A stretch of 46,466 bases of DNA, from contig DATMDR010000054.1 of assembly GCA_035557635.1 (NCBI GenBank), positions 1 through 46,466 on the forward strand, written 5' to 3'. Source of the stretch: VRUE01 sp035557635. Its GTDB lineage: Bacteria; Actinomycetota; Thermoleophilia; Solirubrobacterales; 70-9. A model generated the notes under the pieces. It saw only the letters and a program-made list of their open reading frames with translations. It made no database searches and was not told the DNA's origin. Position 1 is the first letter of the stretch; every line of letters begins with the position of its first letter. Of this stretch, positions 31,999-39,983 are shown piece by piece. The position numbers were made by a program, and so were the translations under genes.

Positions 31999-33231
31999 TT
32001 AGGCCCGAAGCAGGCGCTGCTCCACGGCATCCGCCGCGACCTTTGGGCCGTCCAGAGATGCGAATCCTTGGGCGACTCGTTCAGCGCCGGGGCGGCAGGC
32101 GATCGCTTCGCGGACCTTGGTGCGCAGACGATCTGGGCGAAGGCGCCAACGAGGCCAAGCGGGCAGTTGAGTTCCGGCGCCGGCGACCTCGACGCGGCGG
32201 GCGACCTCGAACTGGTCGCGGCCGAAGGGCACGGCGCAGACCGGGACTCCGCGTCCCAGCGCCTTCTGAGTCACGCCCATGCCGCCATGGACGATCGCGC
32301 AGGCTGAGCGAGTGAGGATCGGCGCATGTGGTGCGAAGGCCAAGGCAGTTGCGTTCGACGGGAGACGCAGCCCGCGCGCGTTTGCCACTGGCAACGTTGC
32401 GACCACGTGGTATGGCTCACCGGCCAACGCCTCGAGCGCCGCGCGCACGAGGCGGCCGTCGTTCTGGAAGTCGGACGACGTCGTTACCAGCACCAGTGGC
32501 GCCTCGATCCTTTCGAGTTCGCCCGGAAGCTCGGCGGGAGGGTCCCAGGCGCATGGGCCGACGAGGACGACGTTCCCAGGCCAGTCGGAGCGCGGATAGT
32601 CGAAGGCCTCGGAAGTCATGCTGAGCAGCAGAGGCGGCCGCCAGAACATCTCCAGCGCATCGTCGAGTGGCGTGAGCCCGAGCGGCCTCCGCATCGCGTT
32701 GAGTCGGGAGCGGATGAGACGGTCGAGGGGCTGGAACAGTGCCTGCACCAGGCGGTCGCGCGCGTGGCCGAGCGGTCCCCGCGCCGGGCGCAGCCCCGGG
32801 CCGTATGGCGGGGCGTCGCAGGAGGGAAGCGGAAGTGGATATGGGCAGAAGGATGCCCATGGCCCGCCCCAGGCCTCGGTGGCTGCAAGCGCTCCCCAGG
32901 CCGCGATATCGACCAAAACCGCATCGGGTCGCTCGTCGTCGATCGCGCGCTGGGCGTCGGGCACGTCGTATCGGGCCCTGGCCAGGTAGGTGTTCACCGT
33001 TCTCAGGGTGGCGCCGATCGGCGTACGGGCCCGCCAGTCGGAATGGACGATCGTTTCGACCTCCGCCGCGATCGGCTCGCTGTCGATACCCAGCTGACGC
33101 AAAGTCTCGACCTCACCGGCGAGAGTGCGCACCGCTACCTCATGGCCGCGTCGCCGCAGTTCTTCGAGGATCGGGACGAGCGGGAAGAGGTGGCCGCGCG
33201 CGGGCGAGGTGTAGGCGAGGATGCGGCTCAA
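31999..33231 (-). CDS. GT1 (UGT/MGT-like) glycosyltransferase
   Basis: A 410-aa GT-B enzyme of family GT1. N-terminal SRILAYTSPARGHLFPLVPILEELRRRGHEVAVRT is typical of macrolide and lipid glycosyltransferases; the C-terminal nucleotide-sugar site is HGGMGVTQKALGRGVPVCAVPFGRDQFEVARRVEV. It transfers a sugar to a small hydrophobic acceptor such as a macrolide, carotenoid or lipid. ATG 33231 overlaps the upstream TetR stop by 4 bp (ATGA), so the two form an operon. It lies convergent to DUF1385 inside the otherwise conserved rpmE-prfA region, suggesting acquisition. Confidence 0.87.
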   Translation of the reverse strand: MSRILAYTSPARGHLFPLVPILEELRRRGHEVAVRTLAGEVETLRQLGIDSEPIAAEVETIVHSDWRARTPIGATLRTVNTYLARARYDVPDAQRAIDDERPDAVLVDIAAWGALAATEAWGGPWASFCPYPLPLPSCDAPPYGPGLRPARGPLGHARDRLVQALFQPLDRLIRSRLNAMRRPLGLTPLDDALEMFWRPPLLLSMTSEAFDYPRSDWPGNVVLVGPCAWDPPAELPGELERIEAPLVLVTTSSDFQNDGRLVRAALEALAGEPYHVVATLPVANARGLRLPSNATALAFAPHAPILTRSACAIVHGGMGVTQKALGRGVPVCAVPFGRDQFEVARRVEVAGAGTQLPAWPRWRLRPDRLRTKVREAIACRPGAERVAQGFASLDGPKVAADAVEQRLLRA

Positions 33232-33836
33232 CGGTCGCCCTCGATCAGCGGGTCGAGTAGCTCGCGCATCGCCCGCTTGGTCTGGGGCAGGCTGAGGTCG
33301 CGGTCGCGCCGCAGCAGCTTCCAGAAATAGATGTCGGTGATGGCGACGAGCTGCGAGATGCGCCGCTCGCGTTTCGCTGCGTGAAGTCCCGTTAGCGCCG
33401 GGGCGAAGACGTGCTCACACCATTCCTGATGGTAGGCGCGGCCGAGATCCACGAGCACGTGCAGCACAGGGTCCTTCCCCTCGTTGGCCAGCATGCGCAG
33501 GATCCGGTCGCCGTACGTCTCGTAGTGGTCGACCAGAATGCCCACCGCTCCCTTGACGTCTCCAACCGGAGCGCGGTCTCGGTCGCTGCGCATGCGCGCG
33601 CCCAAGCGCCCGATCGCCGCCACCAGTAGCGCCTGCTTGCTGCCGAAGTGGCGGAGGATCGTCTGGACCGTGACTCCGGCGCGATCGGCGATCGCACTGA
33701 GCGTCGGCTCCTCGCCTGGATGCTCGTCGAGCGCGGCCTCGGCGGAATCGAGAACTTTCTCCTTTGTCGCCGCGGTCGACTGTGCCCGCGCCTGCATGCG
33801 GTACGGGCGTTTGCCGGTCGGGTCTTTCTTTTTCAT
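33228..33836 (-). CDS. TetR-family regulator of the GT1 operon
   Basis: A 202-aa TetR protein: a basic N-terminus (KKKDPTGKRPYRMQARAQSTAATKEKVLDSAEAALDE) leads into the HTH TLSAIADRAGVTVQTILRHFGSKQALLVAAI, followed by a helical ligand domain. The start codon lies 8 bp after a TAATCT -10-like box, so the mRNA may be leaderless. It is coupled to the glycosyltransferase and divergent from a secreted protein; a 31-bp palindrome in between (33890-33920) with a further half-site is its likely target. This resembles self-regulated drug-inactivation units, but the inducer is unknown. Confidence 0.9.
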   Translation of the reverse strand: MKKKDPTGKRPYRMQARAQSTAATKEKVLDSAEAALDEHPGEEPTLSAIADRAGVTVQTILRHFGSKQALLVAAIGRLGARMRSDRDRAPVGDVKGAVGILVDHYETYGDRILRMLANEGKDPVLHVLVDLGRAYHQEWCEHVFAPALTGLHAAKRERRISQLVAITDIYFWKLLRRDRDLSLPQTKRAMRELLDPLIEGDR

Positions 33837-33844
33837 GTGAAGAA

Positions 33845-33920
33845 GATTAGGCGGGAATTAACGCGACTTTCAGATCTTGTCCTCAGGAAATTTCGTGTTA
33901 ATCTAGCTAACGCGAAATTG
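33845..33920. promoter_or_regulatory. TetR operator and divergent promoters
   Basis: AATTTCGTGTTA (33890-33901) and TAACGCGAAATT (33909-33920) form a palindrome with 11 of 12 matching positions and a 7-bp centre. On the plus strand TTGTCC (33878-33883) and TAATCT (33900-33905), 16 bp apart, give a promoter whose -10 and start site are inside the palindrome. A third half-site TTAACGCGA lies at 33859-33867, near the minus-strand -10 (TAATCT, 33850-33845) of the TetR gene. The layout predicts control of both directions. Confidence 0.7.
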
Positions 33921-33962
33921 ATCCAGCGTGGAAACGTGCACGACGCACGAAGGGAGTGGGAG

Positions 33963-34739
33963 ATGAAGCACTCGAGGTGGATGGCAGTTGCCGGGGCGGT
34001 TGGTCTCATCGGTCTGCTCGGCGTCGCGACCGCCGGTGCGACGCGTGTGGAGGCAGGGAACCTGGTCATCGACTTCGTCTTCGGCTCGACGCCGAAGTCC
34101 CTCCCGCGCACTCACGACGCTCCGATCGAGTTTTGGGGCCGCAGCACCATCCGCACGAAGGACGGCTCGGCCCCATCCCCCGTTACGCGCTTCATCGCCG
34201 AATTCGACAAATTCGGACACCTCGAGACTCGCGGCTTGCCCAAGTGCACGAAAGCAAGGCTGGTCGCGACGACGCCCGCGACAGCCCGCCGTCTGTGCCC
34301 CGGTGCGATCGTCGGTACTGGCTTCGGCAAGGCGGTCGTCAACTTCCCCGAACAGGGCCCGATCCTGGCGGGCTCGCCTGTCACGTTCTTCAACGGTCCG
34401 CGGATCGAGGGCGATCCTTCGGTGATCGTCCACGCTCATCTCGACGTGCCCGCTCCGACCACGTACCTAATCCCGGTTCGGATCGAACGGATCCACAAGG
34501 GCGTTTACGGCTTCAGGGTGGAGGGGAAGGTTCCGCCGATCGCCGGCGGCTACGGCTCGCCGACCGATTTCCGTTTCAAAGCTGGACGGGATTGGAGCTT
34601 CAAGGGCAAGGAGCTGAGCTACATCAACGCTCGCTGTCCCGGTAGTCGCCTCCTGCGCGCCCGCGCCGAGGTGCAGTTCCGAGACGAGACCGTCCTCCGC
34701 GGCACGTTCCTCAATCGCTGCCAGATTCGCAAGGGCTGA
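33963..34739 (+). CDS. Secreted protein of unknown function
   Basis: ATG 33963 follows AGGGAG. The 258-aa product has a signal peptide (KHSRW, hydrophobic core AVAGAVGLIGLLGVATAGA) and a mature beta-rich region with cysteines at KCTKARL, RRLCPG, ARCPGS and NRCQIRK that could make two disulfides. Segments VIDFVFGSTPKSLPR, GFGKAVVNFPE and FRFKAGRDWSFKGKELSYINARC look conserved-domain-like, but I do not recognise the family. It is divergent from TetR-GT1 and appears controlled by the TetR palindrome, which suggests a shared response. Confidence 0.75.
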   Translation: MKHSRWMAVAGAVGLIGLLGVATAGATRVEAGNLVIDFVFGSTPKSLPRTHDAPIEFWGRSTIRTKDGSAPSPVTRFIAEFDKFGHLETRGLPKCTKARLVATTPATARRLCPGAIVGTGFGKAVVNFPEQGPILAGSPVTFFNGPRIEGDPSVIVHAHLDVPAPTTYLIPVRIERIHKGVYGFRVEGKVPPIAGGYGSPTDFRFKAGRDWSFKGKELSYINARCPGSRLLRARAEVQFRDETVLRGTFLNRCQIRKG

Positions 34740-34762
34740 ACGCATGTCTATGTTTGGGGCCA

Positions 34763-35827
34763 ATGATCGAGTCGCTGGTCGAGCAGATAGAAGCGCGCTT
34801 CGCCGAGCTGGAGGAGCAGATGGCTGATCCTGCCGTGATCTCCGATAGGCAGCGCTATGCCGAGGTGGGGCGCGAATACCGGGAGCTGGAGCCGGCGCGG
34901 CGGCTGGCGGGCGAGTACCGGATGCTGAAGGACGACCTGGAGGGTGCGCTGGAGCTGCTCGCGGAGGACGGCGACGATCCGGAGCTGCGGGCGCTGGCCG
35001 ACGAGACGCCGGCGAAGCTGGAGGGACTGGAAGAGGAGATCCGCTTGGCGATGATCGAGCGCGACCCCAACGATGCCAAGAACGTGTTGGTGGAGATCCG
35101 CGCCGGGACCGGGGGGGATGAGGCGGCGCTCTTCGCCGGCGACCTCTACAAGATGCTCAGCCGCTATGCGGAGGAGCGCGGCTTCTCGACCGAGACTCTC
35201 TCCCAGTCGGCGGCCGAGGTCGGCGGCTTCAAGGAGCTCACCTTCGCGGTCAAGGGCGAGGGCGCCTACTCGGTCTTCAAGTATGAGGGCGGCACGCATC
35301 GCGTGCAGCGCGTGCCGGAGACCGAGTCGCAGGGCCGCATCCACACTTCGACAGCGACCGTTGCGGTGCTGCCGGAGGCGGAGGAGGTGGAGGTGGACGT
35401 CGATCCCAGCGACCTTCAGATCGACGTCTACCGCTCCTCCGGCCCTGGCGGCCAGTCGGTCAACACGACCGACTCGGCGGTGCGCATCACCCACAAACCG
35501 ACCGGGATCGTCGTCTCGATGCAGGACGAGAAGTCCCAGCTCCAGAACAAGGAGCGGGCGATGCGGGTGCTGCGGGCCCGGCTCTACGAGCGCGAGCTGG
35601 CCGAACAGCAGGCGAAGGTCGCCGCCGAGCGCAAGGCCCAGGTCGGGACGGGAGAGCGCTCGGAGAAGGTCCGCACCTACAACTTCCCCCAGGGCCGGGT
35701 CACCGACCACAGGATCAAGCTCACCTCGCACGATCTCGACGGCGTGCTCGGCGGGGCGCTGGACCAGTTCACCGATGCTCTGGCTGCGGAGGAGAGACGG
35801 CAGCGCCTCGCGGCTGCGGCCGGATGA
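34763..35827 (+). CDS. prfA: Peptide chain release factor 1
   Basis: RF1 recognises UAA/UAG and triggers peptide release. The 354-aa product from ATG 34763 contains the helical N-terminal domain, EIRAGTGGDEAALFAGDLYKMLSRYA, and the catalytic GGQ in YRSSGPGGQSVNTTDSAVRITHKPTG (about residues 229-231). The codon-recognition domain carries the PET-type tripeptide in VPETESQGRIHTS. A TTG at 34754 is possible but less likely. prmC follows 6 bp after its stop, the enzyme that methylates the GGQ glutamine. Confidence 0.97.
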   Translation: MIESLVEQIEARFAELEEQMADPAVISDRQRYAEVGREYRELEPARRLAGEYRMLKDDLEGALELLAEDGDDPELRALADETPAKLEGLEEEIRLAMIERDPNDAKNVLVEIRAGTGGDEAALFAGDLYKMLSRYAEERGFSTETLSQSAAEVGGFKELTFAVKGEGAYSVFKYEGGTHRVQRVPETESQGRIHTSTATVAVLPEAEEVEVDVDPSDLQIDVYRSSGPGGQSVNTTDSAVRITHKPTGIVVSMQDEKSQLQNKERAMRVLRARLYERELAEQQAKVAAERKAQVGTGERSEKVRTYNFPQGRVTDHRIKLTSHDLDGVLGGALDQFTDALAAEERRQRLAAAAG

Positions 35828-35833
35828 ATAGCC

Positions 35834-36655
35834 GTGGCGACGGTTCGCGAAGCGCTCACCGCCTCCGCTGACGCGCTGAAGGCGGCGGGCGTAGAAGACC
35901 CGCGCCTCGACGCCGAGATCCTGCTCGCCGAAGCGAACGGCTGGGATCGTGCGGCCCTGGTCGCCAACCCGTCCGCTGACGTCCCTGCGCTCGCCGCGCG
36001 CCGGTTCGGGGAGATGGTTCGCCGTCGGCTCCGGCGCGAGCCGGTCGCCTACATCCTCGGTCGCAGGGGTTTTCGCAGGATCGAGCTGGCGGTGGACCGG
36101 CGCGTTCTGATCCCGCGGCCCGAGACCGAGTTGCTCGTCGAGCTGGCGCTGGAGCTCCGCCCCCGTTCGGTACTCGACGTCGGCACCGGATCGGGAGCCG
36201 TCGCCCTGGCCATCGCCGACGAGCTTCCCGGCTGCGAGGTCACCGCGACCGATACCTCGGTGGAGGCCCTCGAAGTGGCGGCGGCGAATGCCGAGCAACT
36301 CGGATTGAGCAAACGGGTCCGTTTCCTCGAGGGCTCCGTCCCGGCGGGCGAGGAGTTCGAGCTGGTCGTCGCCAACCTGCCCTACGTCGCCAGCGGCGAT
36401 TGGCCGAGCCTGCAACCGGAGGTGACCCACTGGGAGCCGCGCAGGGCGCTGCTCGCGGGTGCCGACGGCCTGGATGAGATTCGTCAGCTGGTGCCGGAGG
36501 TGAAGCGCGGCACGCTGGCACTCGAGGTGGGAGAAAGGCAGGCTCCCGCGGTGAGCGAGCTGCTGCGCGATGCAGGCTTCGGCGCGGTCGAGACCAGGCT
36601 CGACCTAGCTGGGATCGAGCGGGTCGTCATCGGCAAGAGCGGTGCCGGGAAATGA
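35834..36655 (+). CDS. prmC: Release factor glutamine N5-methyltransferase PrmC/HemK
   Basis: Methylates the glutamine in the GGQ motif of release factors. The N-terminal helical substrate domain (residues 1-80) is followed by YILGRRGFRRIELAVDRRVLIPRPETELLVE, motif I LDVGTGSGAVALAIA and the glutamine-binding motif, here read as VANLPYV. Most PrmC proteins have NPPY; the Leu is a small departure (NLPY is more common in rRNA adenine methyltransferases). GTG 35834 is the start. It overlaps tsaC by ATGA. prfA-prmC-tsaC forms a translation-quality operon. Confidence 0.94.
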   Translation: MATVREALTASADALKAAGVEDPRLDAEILLAEANGWDRAALVANPSADVPALAARRFGEMVRRRLRREPVAYILGRRGFRRIELAVDRRVLIPRPETELLVELALELRPRSVLDVGTGSGAVALAIADELPGCEVTATDTSVEALEVAAANAEQLGLSKRVRFLEGSVPAGEEFELVVANLPYVASGDWPSLQPEVTHWEPRRALLAGADGLDEIRQLVPEVKRGTLALEVGERQAPAVSELLRDAGFGAVETRLDLAGIERVVIGKSGAGK

Positions 36656-37290
36656 CTGAGATCGTCTCGGTCGAGCGCGACGGCGCCGATGCGGCGAGCT
36701 CGGCGCTGGAGCGCTGCCTCGTCGAGGGCGGTGTCGCCGTCTTCCCGGCCGATGGCATCTACGGGCTCGCCTGCGACCCGCTCGACGCGACGGCGATCGC
36801 ACGCATCCACGGGATCAAGGGCCGCGACGAGGGCAAGCCCTCAGCGGTCATGTATCTCTCGCCGCTGGCGATGCGCGAGCTCGTCGAGGGGCTGGGACCT
36901 CGGGCGAGGAAGGCGGTGGGCGCGCTGCTCCCGGGGCCGGTAACCCTGGTGGTCGACAATCCGCAGCGGCGCTACCCGCTGGCCTGCCGCGAGGATCCGG
37001 AACGGCTCGGCGTTCGTCTGATCGACGGGCCGCTCGCAGGGGCGATGTGCCCGCTCTTCCAGACCTCGGCGAACCGCAGCGGCGAGCCGGCGCCGGCTCG
37101 CTTCGACCGGGTCTCCGAGGCGATTGTGGAAGCGGCCGACCTGGCGATCGAGGGCGGCGTCCTCACCGGCCTTCCTTCGACCGTGGTCGACCTCTCTCGC
37201 ATCGACCACACCGGCGAGTGGGGGGTCCTTCGCCAAGGCGCCGCGGACGAAGCAGAGCTCGCCCAGGCACTAAGTGTTCTAGTTGACTAG
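36652..37290 (+). CDS. tsaC: Threonylcarbamoyl-AMP synthase (Sua5/YrdC family)
   Basis: Makes threonylcarbamoyl-AMP from Thr, bicarbonate and ATP for the t6A37 modification of ANN-decoding tRNAs. The 212-aa product shows VAVFPADGIYGLACDPLD, KGRDEGKPSAVMYLS, LLPGPVTLVV, LGVRLIDGPL and LFQTSANRSGEPAP, all typical of the YrdC domain. It lacks the C-terminal Sua5 domain. The start overlaps prmC. A 20-bp palindrome starts within its last codons and includes its stop codon, belonging to the following GntR gene. Confidence 0.94.
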   Translation: MTEIVSVERDGADAASSALERCLVEGGVAVFPADGIYGLACDPLDATAIARIHGIKGRDEGKPSAVMYLSPLAMRELVEGLGPRARKAVGALLPGPVTLVVDNPQRRYPLACREDPERLGVRLIDGPLAGAMCPLFQTSANRSGEPAPARFDRVSEAIVEAADLAIEGGVLTGLPSTVVDLSRIDHTGEWGVLRQGAADEAELAQALSVLVD

Positions 37291-37328
37291 AACAGCTATG
37301 CGAGTTACTGTGTCTTTTAATGACACAG
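37275..37328 (+). promoter_or_regulatory. Leaderless promoter with palindromic operators before the GntR gene
   Basis: TGTTCTAGT and ACTAGAACA form a perfect 9-bp-arm palindrome with a TG centre (37275-37294). It contains the -35 TTGACT (37283-37288), which is followed 17 bp later by the -10 TACTGT (37306-37311). The start site would fall at or next to the ATG at 37320, predicting a leaderless mRNA. A second palindrome, CTGTGTC-N7-GACACAG (37308-37328), spans the start codon. Both are likely sites for the GntR protein. Confidence 0.65.
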
Positions 37329-38075
37329 CAGACCTTGGCTCATGAGGAGGGAAATCCCTTCTCGACCGACCGCGGCGACGAGCTCCCAGTCGGGGTTCAG
37401 CTGGCCTGGCGGCTGCGAGCGCTGATCTCGGCCGGCCGGTTGCCAGCCGGCGAGCGCCTGCCGAGCTTTCGCCGCCTGGCGGAGTGGGCGGGGGTCAACG
37501 TCAACACGGTGAGGGCCGTCTATGCCGATCTCGAGGACCAAGGCCTGGTAGTCAGCCGCCAGGGCCAGGGAACCTTCGTCGCCGAGGGCGTCGAGCCAGC
37601 GCCCCGACTGGAGGAGATCGCGGTCGGGGCGCTGCGCCGCGCTCGGGACGAAGGGCTGAGCCCGCGCGAGCTGGCGGTCGTCGTCGCCGCCTGTGCCAGC
37701 ATGCCGGGGGCGCTGGATGAGGCTGAGGCGCCGCCGCAACCGTCGATCGACCTTCCCGACCCCGGCGGGGAGAGCGAGGCGATCGAGGTGCGGCACGAGC
37801 TGCGCCGCCAGATCGGCCGCCTCGAGGCCGAGCTCGCCTCTTACGTCCGCGACTTGCCCGACTGGCTGCCGACCGCGCGCCTGCGCGCCGAGGCGCACAT
37901 CGCCGGCGTCGAGGAGCTGGAGCAGACGCGGGACACGCTTATCGCCCAGCTCTCCGAAGCGCAGAAGGCGGCCGAGCTGCGCGCACGCGAAGAGGACCGG
38001 GCGCGCGCCCGGCGCCAGGAGCCGAGCCCGGGGCCGCTCGGCCGGGCGATGAGCTGGTGGCGCAGCAAGTCCTAG
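37320..38075 (+). CDS. GntR-family regulator with coiled-coil C-terminus
   Basis: Winged helix at residues ~20-90: PVGVQLAWRLRALISAGRLPAGERLPSFRRLAEWAGVNVNTVRAVYADLEDQGLVVSRQGQGTFVAEG, the GntR signature. The remaining ~160 residues are not a FadR, UTRA or aminotransferase domain; they are Ala/Glu/Arg-rich helices (about 165-235) likely to form a coiled coil, so it resembles an enlarged YtrA-type regulator. It overlaps the first YrbE permease gene by 19 bp, indicating it is the first gene of that operon. ATG 37320 is supported by the promoter spacing. Confidence 0.87.
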   Translation: MTQQTLAHEEGNPFSTDRGDELPVGVQLAWRLRALISAGRLPAGERLPSFRRLAEWAGVNVNTVRAVYADLEDQGLVVSRQGQGTFVAEGVEPAPRLEEIAVGALRRARDEGLSPRELAVVVAACASMPGALDEAEAPPQPSIDLPDPGGESEAIEVRHELRRQIGRLEAELASYVRDLPDWLPTARLRAEAHIAGVEELEQTRDTLIAQLSEAQKAAELRAREEDRARARRQEPSPGPLGRAMSWWRSKS

Positions 38076-38863
38076 CCCGGGCCCTCCTGCCGGCCAAGTC
38101 GAGCTTCGAGCAGGTGGGGAGCATGATGCTGCTCACGACGCGGACGATCGTGGCGGCGATCCGGCCGCCCTACCCCTACGGGGAGGAGCTGGTCGGGCAG
38201 TTCATCTTTGCGCTCAAGCTCTGCTGGTTTCCGCTGCTGGTCTCGACCTTCGCCCTCTGTCTCGGCGCGCCGGGCCTCCAGGCGGCCAACGCGCTCTCCC
38301 TGTTCGGCGCCATGGACCGGCTCGGGGGCTTCTTCGTGCTGGCGGCGATCCGCCAGATCGGGCCGATCGTCACCGCGGTCGTCGTCGCCGGCGTCGCGGG
38401 GACCGCGATCACGGCCGACCTCGGCGCCCGCAAGATCCGCGAGGAGCTCGACGCCCTGCAGGTGCTGGGAGTCGACCCGGTCAAGAACCTGGTCGTGCCG
38501 CGCTTCCTGGCCCTGATGCTGATCACGGGGCTGCTGGACGCATACGCGCTGGTCTTCGGGCTTGCCGGCGGCGTCCTCACCGAGCTCATCTACAACCAGC
38601 CGCTCGGCGGCTTCCAGGCGACTCTCTTCGCCAACGCCTCGATCGCGGACCTCTGGGGCTCGGTCGTGATGTGCACGACCTTCGGGGCGATCATCGCGAT
38701 CGTCTGCTGCTACAAGGGGATGACCGCCTCCGGTGGCGCCGCGGGTGTAGGCCGGGCCGTCAACCAGGCGGTGGTGATCTCTTTCCTCGGGGTCTTCGCC
38801 TTTCTCTACGTCTTTACCGCGATCCTGCTCGCGACCAACCCGGAACTGCAGGCCATACGGTGA
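38057..38863 (+). CDS. MlaE/YrbE-family permease, first subunit
   Basis: A 268-aa integral membrane protein of the MlaE/YrbE family, the permease of Mce/Mla lipid importers. It has an N-terminal interfacial helix, about five to six hydrophobic segments, and the family motif ARKIREELDALQVLGVDPVKNLVVPRFLAL that docks with the ATPase. GTG 38057 overlaps the GntR gene; ATG 38123 is an alternative with a better ribosome site but would trim the amphipathic helix. The stop overlaps the second permease (GTGA). Usual partners (MCE-domain proteins, MlaF ATPase) are absent downstream. Confidence 0.9.
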   Translation: MAQQVLARALLPAKSSFEQVGSMMLLTTRTIVAAIRPPYPYGEELVGQFIFALKLCWFPLLVSTFALCLGAPGLQAANALSLFGAMDRLGGFFVLAAIRQIGPIVTAVVVAGVAGTAITADLGARKIREELDALQVLGVDPVKNLVVPRFLALMLITGLLDAYALVFGLAGGVLTELIYNQPLGGFQATLFANASIADLWGSVVMCTTFGAIIAIVCCYKGMTASGGAAGVGRAVNQAVVISFLGVFAFLYVFTAILLATNPELQAIR

Positions 38864-39657
38864 TCGGCTGGCTCGACGCTCCCCGCGGCTGGCTCGACGC
38901 CTTCGGCGAGATCGCTCGCTTCGGCTCACGGGTGATGGGGCTGGTCTGGAGCGGGCGAGCCTTCGGCTTCTTCGGCGAGAGCCTGCGTCAGGCCGGGATC
39001 CTGATCCTCGGGTCGGCCCTGGTGATCTGGGTCTTCGTCTTCATTCTCGGCCTGCAGTGCGGCATCCTCGGCGCCTACCTCTTCCGCGCCCAGGGGGCAC
39101 CGGGCTACGCCGGGCTCTTCTCGGCATGGTGCGACCTGCGCGAGGCCCTGCCCTACGCCTTCGGTTACATCCTCGCCGCCAAGGTCGGTACCGGGATCGT
39201 CGCCGAGCTCGGTGCGATGCGGATCTCGGACGAGATCGACGCGCTCGAGGTGATGGGTATCCAGCCGGTGACGTTCCTCGCCGCGACTCGTCTGCTCGCC
39301 GCCTGGATCGCCTTCCCCTTCATCTACCTGGTCGGGGTCGCGGTCATGTACTTCGCCAGCTACATCGCCGTGGTCGAGCAGGTCGGCGACGTTTCCTCGG
39401 GCGGCTACCTGCTGATCTTCTGGATGTTCCAGAACCCCCCCGACCTGATCTTCAGCCTGGTCAAGGGCATGGCAATGGCGACCACGATCGTGCTCGTCGG
39501 CTGCTACTACGGCTACACCGCGAGCGGGGGGCCGGTCGGCGTTGGCGCGGCGACGGCGCAATCGATGGTGGTCAACATCATCCTCGTCCACGTCATCGGC
39601 ATGCTCGGCACCGTGGTCTTCTGGGGCGCCAACCCAAGGGCGCCGATCGGCGGCTGA
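38860..39657 (+). CDS. MlaE/YrbE-family permease, second subunit
   Basis: A 265-aa paralogue of the preceding gene with the same layout: N-terminal helix, core TM segments and the coupling motif LGAMRISDEIDALEVMGIQPVTFLAATRLLA. The GTG at 38860 overlaps the previous stop by 4 bp. Paired YrbE genes are the hallmark of actinobacterial mce loci, where they are followed by about six mce genes; here the strand continues with two tiny membrane genes and then opposite-strand genes. It may form a heterodimeric permease with an ATPase and substrate proteins encoded elsewhere. Confidence 0.9.
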   Translation: MIGWLDAPRGWLDAFGEIARFGSRVMGLVWSGRAFGFFGESLRQAGILILGSALVIWVFVFILGLQCGILGAYLFRAQGAPGYAGLFSAWCDLREALPYAFGYILAAKVGTGIVAELGAMRISDEIDALEVMGIQPVTFLAATRLLAAWIAFPFIYLVGVAVMYFASYIAVVEQVGDVSSGGYLLIFWMFQNPPDLIFSLVKGMAMATTIVLVGCYYGYTASGGPVGVGAATAQSMVVNIILVHVIGMLGTVVFWGANPRAPIGG

Positions 39658-39762
39658 CCCAGGAGCCCAGGCGAGACGGGCCTAACAAACTTCAGTGGCG
39701 AGACGAAGTCGTGACCTTTGGCGCGCCACGTGTGCGGCAGTACCAGACAGGATCGAGGCGTC

Positions 39763-39978
39763 TTGTCTACGCCATCGGCCGCATCAGTTACCGAGCTCGT
39801 CAACGGAGCGGCTGGGCTGGTCGTAGTCATGAGCGGACTACTCGCCGGCGTTGGTGGATCATTGGCGATTCTGCTCGGTCTTTCGGCCAAGCAGGTCGAG
39901 CGGGTCACGGCGCTCGGGTTTCTCGCTGGGGCAGCGGCTGCGATGCCGATTCTCGTAGGCAGCCTGTTCATGAGGTAA
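39763..39978 (+). CDS. Small membrane protein, two transmembrane segments
   Basis: TTG 39763 with GATCGAGG upstream gives 71 residues: a short polar N-terminus (STPSAASVTELVNG), hydrophobic segment AAGLVVVMSGLLAGVGGSLAILLGL, a charged turn SAKQVERVT and a second segment ALGFLAGAAAAMPILVGSLF. It resembles the product at 26899 in length, TM positions and C-terminal pattern. No domain is known. It lies ~105 bp after the second YrbE gene and may be in the same transcript or have its own promoter. Confidence 0.55.
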   Translation: MSTPSAASVTELVNGAAGLVVVMSGLLAGVGGSLAILLGLSAKQVERVTALGFLAGAAAAMPILVGSLFMR

Positions 39979-39983
39979 ACTTT

